DNA of 64,000 nucleotides from positions 32,063,489 through 32,127,488 of the forward strand of contig OY759224.1 in assembly GCA_963662175.1 (NCBI GenBank), in the 5' to 3' direction. Positions 34,301 through 43,300 of this stretch are shown here, one piece after another. This stretch comes from Aradus depressus (taxonomy: Eukaryota; Arthropoda; Insecta; Hemiptera; Aradidae). Numbering within the stretch: the stretch's first letter is position 1; every line of letters begins with the position of its first letter. A program made the position numbers and the translations under genes. A model generated the notes under the pieces. That model saw only the letters and a list, made by a program, of their open reading frames with translations. It was not told the origin of the DNA and searched no databases.

Positions 34301-37300
34301 CGTATGCTTGTTGCCAGTTCTGCATAACAATCTTTCTTAAACAACGACTTGCATCTCGTGGAGGTAGCTGTATTTGAGCATGCTCACCGACATCTGTTGC
34401 AGCTTCTTTGGCAGCGGAGTCTGCCAGTTCATTGCCCTGGAGGCCTACGTGTCCGGGGATCCACTGAAGCACAATCTTATGCGTTGTTTTCTTTGTTATA
34501 AATCTATCAACTACTTGGCATAGAATGTGATCGGTGAGACCCCTGGCCCAATGGAAGTTGTTTAAGCTGAGGATGGCGGACTTTGAGTCCTTTAAAATAA
34601 CAACATCATCCTTTATGCAAATAGCATATTCCAGAGCATCGAGAATCGCAATCAATTCAGCTGAGTAAGCAGAAAAATTCTCGTTCAGTTTTTTTTTAAT
34701 GTAGATGTTTTTTTATCGGGTCATAGACACCTGAGCCTGCATATTCGTGACGTTTCGAGCCATCTGAGAAAATTTTGTAGGAGTTTGCGTATGTGTTGGC
34801 TAGAATGGATTGCGCTATCGAGAAAAGAATGTTAGGAGGAGTGTGTTGTTTTGAGAGATTCCTACTGTCTAAAGTATAGACACAATCAAGTTGAATGGAG
34901 GTCGGTGTTACTTGAAGGCTCCATGCAGGTAGATCTCTGTGGGCTGGAATGTTCCTCAAGATGTCAGTGAAGGGATGGATGTCGTAGACAAGAGAAGACA
35001 GAGAGACTTGCTCTCCATGGTGCAGCTGCGACCTGTAGTTCTCATGCAAAGGATGCGACGAGTCTCCTAGTATAAATAATATTATACTGTTTAATTTCCA
35101 TTTCAAGTAAAACATTATAATATTATTTATACTATTATTTCTTAATTTATAATTACTTAATCTACTTTTATAAATATTTTTATTTTATAATGAACCATCT
35201 ATAGTTATGACATTAGTTTCCATGATATTACATGGTTTTCATTTCTGATTTTCACCATGAGGAACTCGAAATAGAAAAACGAGATGTTAAAAAAAAAGTG
35301 TTGAAAAAAAAAAGTGTACAATAAATGTAGAGAGGATTTTGGCCATGAAGGGGGGGGGGGGCACTCCCACAGAATTGGACCTTTCTGTCCCCCCTGGATC
35401 TGTTTTTGTGACTTCTGTCTGCTAAAAGTGTTGAGCTGGTGAAACCTCTCCTCTGATTACTTCTTTTCATAAGTACACTACACTACACTAACTGATAAGA
35501 CTTTACCAACATGGCACCTTACCAGGGCACGTTCTAAAACTTACCAGCTTTCTTCACTGCTAGAGTGCTACTTCTTTGTAGCGGCTATCACCTGTTCTTG
35601 TACTATTAAATAACAGCTCTGTTAGGCCCTCCACACGCGGAGCGACTGATTTGCATCGCAAGTTGTTTCACAATAGTGACAAGCACAACAAGTTTGCAAC
35701 CAGAATGCAACCTCTGTACGCACACGAGCGCGACTGATTCTGGATCAGTCGGTGTTCTCTGTCCACATAGTTTATAGTCACGAAGCTAGTTTTGGCAATA
35801 TGCCGAATAGTAGTTCAGATGAAGAAGACATAATTGCCTATTATCAATACCGGCTTCTCTATAGAATATGAAGAAGGTTAACTGTCAACAAAAATAGATA
35901 AGTCCGGGGTTATATAGCTTTGGATTAAGTTTAAATAGCATTAAATATTTATCAAAGAAAAAAATTGTGATGTGGCCATTACAGGACTTTCTTATAACAA
36001 CCACGCTTATAGATCACTCTCTTTCCCCCTTCACACTAGAATAGCATCACTGGATATAAGAATGTCTAATAAAAAGATAGCGCCTTCAAAAGAGACAAAA
36101 TGAAATGATTTCGAAAAGGGGAAGGGGATAGAGTGATCTGTAGGCCTTGTTGGTATAAGAAAATCCTGTAATGGCCACATCCCATTTTTTGTTTTAGTTT
36201 TTATAATTTTTCAAAAAAAAATACCTATACATGGTTTGGTTTGGTTTCATGACTCATGCCCGGGCTTCAACAACGAGGTCATAACGCCTACTACCAAAGA
36301 GCTCTTTCGTCACTCTGGTGGACATGAGCCCGACTCTACTGCGGGAGTCCTAAATTTTGCCTACCCTAATTTTGTATTCACCTAGGGTAGGGGTCTTTAA
36401 CGAGTACCTGACATCGTACAGGCTCGGGACCATCGCTTAACGTCCCATCCGAAGGACGGCGTGTTTAAGTTTATTTTACCTCCCAGATAAAATAAACTAA
36501 GGGCCTCGGTCGGGTTACGAACCCACCTTCTTGAGCTCAGAAGTCAAGCACGCATACCACTGAGCTACCGGCGCCCTCAATACCTATACATAAACCATAT
36601 TTTAGAGTTCGTTGCTATGAGTTACCGTTTTGTTGATCACTCATTTCAACACAAATGTGGGTTTTCACTTGCAACCATTCAGCTGGGAAGAACGGTCACA
36701 AAAAACCAGTTGGAAACTGATTTCAAATCGGTCAAATGGGTAAGGTCACCAAATAGTTACGAGCGCGATTGGATTGCAACTCGCGTTGCGAATCAGTCGC
36801 TCCATGTGTTGTGGGCCTTATGAATAACAGTTACAACTGTTCAACTATTACCTGTGCTGGATTTAGCATGATAAAGGCCTCTTGACATATTTAGATGGGG
36901 GTCTACTTACAGTGAACACATTTTTCATGCTAAAATAAATGTTTGTAAAGACAAACACTTATAATAAATGATATATGTAGCTGTGGACATTCTTATACCA
37001 ACCATTCGCTTTTAAAAATCTCTCTCCCCCCTCTCAAATTAATTACCGAAAACGGATAGTCCTATCGAAAAATTGGTTCTTACCAAAATTGTTCCTTATC
37101 AAATTTCCAATCGCTAATAAGTCTGCAAAATTGAGGTAGGGTCAATAGGACAAAAGTTATAGCGCCCCGCAGAATGTAAACTAAATGTCTATAAGGAATA
37201 TATCTAAGTAATTTCTAAATCGTAACTCATAGTAACGAACTTCAAAATATGGTACTTAACATTTAAGAAATGTTAAGAAATACGTACTTTATCTTCACAA

Positions 37301-40300
37301 CACTTACCACAAAACCCCCCACGAAGGTTGAAGAGAAGATGGAACTGCGACTTACTGCCACCTTGAATCATATTCGTTCTTAATATTATTTTTTACATTA
37401 TTTTCCTTTAGTTTTATCATGTCTCTTACCCATCCATCAAAATTGTCTTTCAATTCCTTTTTATTTATTTATTTTATTTTATTTATTTATTTATTTAAAT
37501 AATTAAGATAAATTTTCGTCCCGAGGATCTAGCTCTGGGTGGCCTTTCTCTCACATGCCCTTCACGCCAACGTATCAATATCATCATAGATGCTGGTTGT
37601 TGCACCCTAGCAACAGTTGTATCTTTATAAATAAAAGACAAAAAAAAAAACATTTTTTGCAGAGATATTGTGAAACACTTACTAAAAAGTAAAAAAAAAA
37701 GAGTACCTTTTGGATTGTAAACTGGTTAAACTTCCATTTAGTATTTGTTAAGTCGTGGGTAGCAATGCCGAAAGTACTTCAATTATTTACTTGGTACTAT
37801 ATTATACGGTATATATACTATATCTTGGTAGTTTTTTTGAAATATTGTAACAATTAAGAAAAATATATATGATTTAGCCAGGACAGGATTTTCTTATACC
37901 AACAACGCTAACAGATCACTCTGTCTTCCCCTCCTCTTAGAATCATTTCATTTTGTCTCTTTGAATAGCGTTATTTTGAGAGTAGACATTCTTGTAATGC
38001 CAGTATGATACAATTTTGAGAAGGGTGAGAGAGTGATATGTAAGCAAGGTTGTTATAAAAAAAATCCTCACATATTTTTTTTATTTTAATTTTTAATGAA
38101 AAACTATCATATTTTATATTAATATTTTTAATTTTTGGTATCCGGTGGACGGAAAAGATGCAATTTTGTTGAAAACCCGTTATCGAATTTCTGACCGATT
38201 ACATAACTTTATCTGAACTTCGTATAGTGAAAATATATTTTGGTTGTTTTTAACAGTCGAAGAAGAAATGTAGAATATATAGGTGGTCCGTGTGGCATCT
38301 TTTCCATTATCTCTCTATTAGCACATTCGCTTGTAGTACAGTAAAAGTTCCTTATTCTCGCTTTCATTATTCGTGGGTGAAAAAATTGCAACCCAGTTCC
38401 TGTATTCGCGGCTAAAAATTTCTTTATTCGCGGATGCAATTGGTAAACAGAAAGGGATTCGGTCGTTTATTAACGTATCGGCATCCTTTGAGTACTGCTG
38501 GTACGTCCCGAGGCAGACACATTGACACCATGCTGGAAAAAACTGTGGCCTGTTTTGACTGTCGGAAATAATGAAGAATCCACGCAAATTCAAACTTTAA
38601 CTGACAATGTTGTTCAAGTTACAAATGGAATAGGACGAGATGACTTCGAACAGATAGAATCAAGTCACATTCAGGAGTTGCTTGATTCGCAGGATGACTT
38701 GACCGAAACCGACTTGGAGGAAATGTTAACTCCACATTCCACTGAAGAAGAGCCTTCAACGAGCACTGAAAAGGTGACCTTTAACTTGAAAAATCTGAGT
38801 GAAGGTTCACGTATGGCAAATGAACTTTGTGATTTCTTCATGAAAATTGATCCATCTATGGAAAGGAGCCTTATTTTAAAAAGGCAAATTATTAATGCTA
38901 CATCTCAATATCAATCTGAATTTAAAGACCTTTTAAAAGCGGCAAAATAAGAAAAAATTACTAAATTCTTTAAACCGTTGCCTTAAGCTGACAATAACGA
39001 TTGATTTTAATTGCTAATTTCTCAATAAATTGATACATACTAATTACCATTCCATATCCACGGTTTCTGTATTCGCGGCATATTTACGGAACATATACCC
39101 CGCCAATAAACAGTTTTTCCTGTATTTATTTTTATACAGTTGTAAATATCTGTTTATAAATTTAAAAAAAAAAAAAAAAAACTATATTTTAAGACAATAT
39201 GTATTTTTCTATTATACAATCTTTAAAGACATGTTTTTTTTTGTTGTACAAAAAATTATGAGTTACGCCTACAACTACATGGAAACTTCTATTGCACAAC
39301 TTTTTTCATTTATTTTTTGTTATTATTATTTTTAAGCTATAACAAAAAAAATACATAAACCTTTAAGAAGTTTAAGTGTCTTTTAGGTGGATTTCGGGAT
39401 TTCCCAGAAAAAAAAAAAGTGTACAATAAACCTTAGAAAGCCTTATGGAACAAAGTTTAGGAAAGTTTGAAGTTAAGTCCGCGGGGATTTACGGAAGCCA
39501 CTTTAATTTGTAAGGACCTCCCCCTTTGTCGATACTTGCCTTCTAACAAAGGAAAATGAAAATTACTTTTTTTTGTTTTTCTTTTCCAGCTATACTTTCT
39601 ATAGGAAAAGTTAAGGTTAAAGCACTGTACGTAAACTTGTGGATAACAGTATCGTATCACTTGAGAAACTATCATTAAAATCATCATAATTCATGAAATG
39701 TTTGTTGTATTATCTTGGGATAGCCACAAAAGATAACAACCACTTTTAAATTATTATTAACATTTATATCATTAATACCAATGTTATAGGTAATAAAATT
39801 AGGGGGCTTTAATATTAGGTCATATCGCCTACTACCAGAGCGCTCTTTCCTTACTCTGGTGGACATGAGCCCGACTCTACTGTAGGAGTCCTAAATTTTG
39901 CCTACCCTAAATTTTTATTCACCTAGGGCAGGGGTCTTTAACGAGTACCTGACATAGTACAGGCTCGGGACCATCGCTTAACGGCTCATCCGAAGGATGG
40001 CGTGCTTGAGTTTATTTTACCTCCCAGAGAATTCGCGAAGTAATGACAGGCCGTCTGTTCCGCGGAAGGGAATCAGGATCGTCGAAGGAGGGGGTTTTAG
40101 TGGGTATGGAGCCACGGCTCGAGACCCACACTATCCAGGGCTATCTTCCCTCGATGTGCGTAATTGGCATTTCCCCCTCCTGAAAAAAAAAAAAAAAAAA
40201 AACCTCCCACAGAAAATAAACTAATGACCTCGGCGGGGTTTCGAACCAACGATCTTGAGCTCAGATGGCAAGCACGCATACCACTGAGCTACCGGCGCCC

Positions 40301-43300
40301 TCAGAAAAGTTTATAATAATAACAATTATTATTGCATTAAATACCAACCACTTTATATTATTATTAACACTTACCTGTATCATTAATACCAAGGTTGTAG
40401 GCAATGAAATCAGAAAAGTTTATACTTAGTTATTATGACTCATGCTCGGGCTTTAACTACGAGGTCATATCGCCTACTACCAGAGCACTCTTTCGTCACT
40501 CTGGCGGACATAAGCCCGACTCTATTGTAGGAGTCCCTAAAGTTTTATTCACCTAGGACAGGGTGGTCTTTAACGAGTACCTTACATTGTACAGGCTCGG
40601 GGCCATCGCTTAACGTCTCATCCGAAGGACGGCGTGCTTCAGTTTATTTTACCTCCCAGATAAAATAAAGTAAGGACCTCGCTCGGGTTTCGAATCCACG
40701 ATCTTGAACTCAGAAGGCAAGCACGCATACTACTGAGCTACCGGCGCCCTCAGAAAAGTTTATAATAATAACAATTATTATTGAATTAAATTAATCAGTT
40801 TTATTGTACTTGTCTTTATGATCTTTATGATCAAAATAATTAGTCCTGTTTTTTTTTTTCTCATTACTTCTTGTTTTCGAAATGTTAGTCCTTAAGTCAA
40901 GTTTTGTAAGCACATTTCTAAGTAAGAAATATTTTTTAATTTTCAAGTTTTTTTCCTCTTTTTTTTTATTTTGATTATTTAGATTTTATTTTATTTAGAA
41001 ACAAACATCTCTTGATGAAGCGGCTGGTTAGCACTTATCGCATTAATACTAGGTAGTGAAATTAGAAAAGTTAATAATAATAAAAATTATTATTAAATTA
41101 AATTAATCAGCTCTATTGTACCTGTCTTTATGAACAAAATAATTATAATCCGGGGTTAGGAGCGCAATATCCAGCGGTTTTTCCTCATTACTTCTTCTTT
41201 TCAAAATGTTACTATGGTTACCCTAGCCGCGATGGACCCCAGTCAATTAATAGTTTTCCTGTCCTTAAGTAAGATTGTAAAATTCATTTAAATTCGAATA
41301 CTCAAGATGTAAAAAACAAGTGAGTTGGTGCGCAATGTCCATTGTTTTTCGTTCATTACTACTAATTTTGAAAATATTATGGTAACCCATGTTAAATTGA
41401 TAATTTTGCTGTCCTTAAGTCCTCAAAAGAGACTACTTGTCCTTACTCATCTATTTGTCACATTATTACCGTCTACTAAGAAGTATTACCTGTATAAAGT
41501 AAGGTACTTACTAATTACTAGACTTGTGAGAAGACTTAAGAAGAGTTATTACTTGGGACATTTTATGTACCAGAAGCTGTTAGTTAGTTAGGAAACAGAG
41601 TAGGTATTATTTAAAGCTAGTTCAGTTCCTTCTCTCGAAGTAAACTACTTTTGTAAAAACAAAGACACAAATCGTCTTATAGACCCATCCTTCTCTTCCT
41701 AATCTTCTTAAAGTTTATCTAAAGACACAAGCTTTCTTCAAGACGGCTTATAACAGCACTAAGATAAAACCTTCCTCTGTCTCTTCCAACTTTCAACTTT
41801 TGTTCGCCACTCCTGTCATTCGTTCTGACAGAGACTGTTTTCAATATGTTTCTTCAACCATTCCACTAGTAAAGAAAGTTTTTATACTTTCTGGCTTTGT
41901 TTGCAGAGATGTGACTTCATAGATGATTTTAAAGCATGTTATGTCTATGTTATTACATAACGTAATAAGAAGATACTTGATGTGAAAGTTCAAATCGGAA
42001 ACTATCATAATATTATTATTATTATAGTAGAAACCAGTGAAATAATGAAAATATATATATATATTCTTTTTTCTTTACCAACTTTTTTTAGAGGGCGCCG
42101 GTAGCTCAGTGTTATGCGTGTTTGCTCACGATTGCGGCTACGAAAACCGGCCCTTCATTTATTTTATCTGGGAGATGTAAAAACCTTGAGCACGCCGTCC
42201 TTCGGATGGGACGTGAAGCGACGGTCCAGAGCCTGTACAATGTCAGGTACTCGTTAAAGACACCTAGCCTAGATAATTAAAAATTTAGTGTAGGCAAAAT
42301 TTTCGGACTCCCATAGAAGAGTCGGGCTCATGTCCACCAGAGTGACAAAAGTGAGCTCTGGTAGTAGGCGATATGACCTCGAACTAACTAGATCAGACAA
42401 CGAACTCACCTCCTCCATCGCAGGCTCCATCCGTGTCACTCTCAGACAACTGTAGCCCTCCAACTTTTGGAAGTATCAATTCCCCATCTGCAGGAAGGAC
42501 CAGCTGTCTCACTGTCATGTCTCCTCCAGGCAACTCTACTGGTATCTTCAGATCCGCCTGGAAGACGACCGTCTCCGTGGAACAAGGCAGTCGATGTCGG
42601 CTCCAGTTGCTAGTCAGGTTGTAGTTGGTGTTCAGTCTCCAGGTTAAAGTTTTTCCTCGTCCAGTCGTCAGTACAGCTAGTGTCAAAGAATGATTTTCAA
42701 ACTGTGAACTATCTTATATTGAATGAAGATAATCATTAGAGAATCACCTGCAATGTGCTTCCCCAGCCCAAACTAATTTCGAGGGATGTTCAAGGAGATT
42801 ACTAATGAAGTATTTTTTCATTGAAAATCTATTTTCTCAACATCCTCAATACCTACCTGTGTTTTAGGATAACAAAATATTGAACTGACGAGTTGTTGAA
42901 TTGAAAAAAATAATATCACAACAGAAAGTAATGAATTCATGAAAGAGACGAGAAAAAACATTATAAAAAAAAGTCCTCGGTGAATCATCGACAGTGTACA
43001 TCCCCAGAAAGAATTAAACTATTAAATTTTCGCTCCCCTACGAAACCAGTCGACCGTTTGCGCTAATATTCAACAGTTGACTTACCTAGGGGCTCCCAAA
43101 CCCTCCTACTGAATGATGTATCGATACATTCATTACATTGGCAGTTATTATGGTTTTTGAATTGCGCCCCCTCTGTCCCCCCCCCCCCCTTCCATTCTGC
43201 TGATTCCGCTGAAAATTAATAAGTGTCGTCCTTATGGGATTTTGAATTCACATATTAAATTCTTTGTTGATACTTTCATTACAACGACAGTTCTTAGAGT

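Larger units (their letters stand above)
35625..36817. mobile_element. PIF/Harbinger element, non-autonomous, with nested MITE and SINE
   Basis: The terminal inverted repeats start GGCCCTCCACACGCGGAGCG (left) and GGCCCACAACACATGGAGCG (right, reverse complement), both continuing into ACTGATT. They are flanked by TTA at 35622-35624 and 36818-36820, the PIF/Harbinger target. Near the left end ATGCCGAATAGTAGTTCAGA (35801-35820) starts a short frame MPNSSSDEEDIIAYYQYRLL, which looks like the N-terminus of a Harbinger nuclease. The remaining coding region is gone and the space holds a MITE and a SINE. Confidence 0.85.

Noticed and set aside
36617..36823. A small gene encoding 68 residues
   Set aside because: The frame is the inner right end of a Harbinger element including its terminal inverted repe at, with no family similarity.
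27073..41925. A Polinton/Maverick giant transposon defined by the 1-kb inverted repeats
   Set aside because: No protein-primed polymerase, integrase, ATPase or capsid remnant was found between the arms; the interior is made of unrelated insertions.
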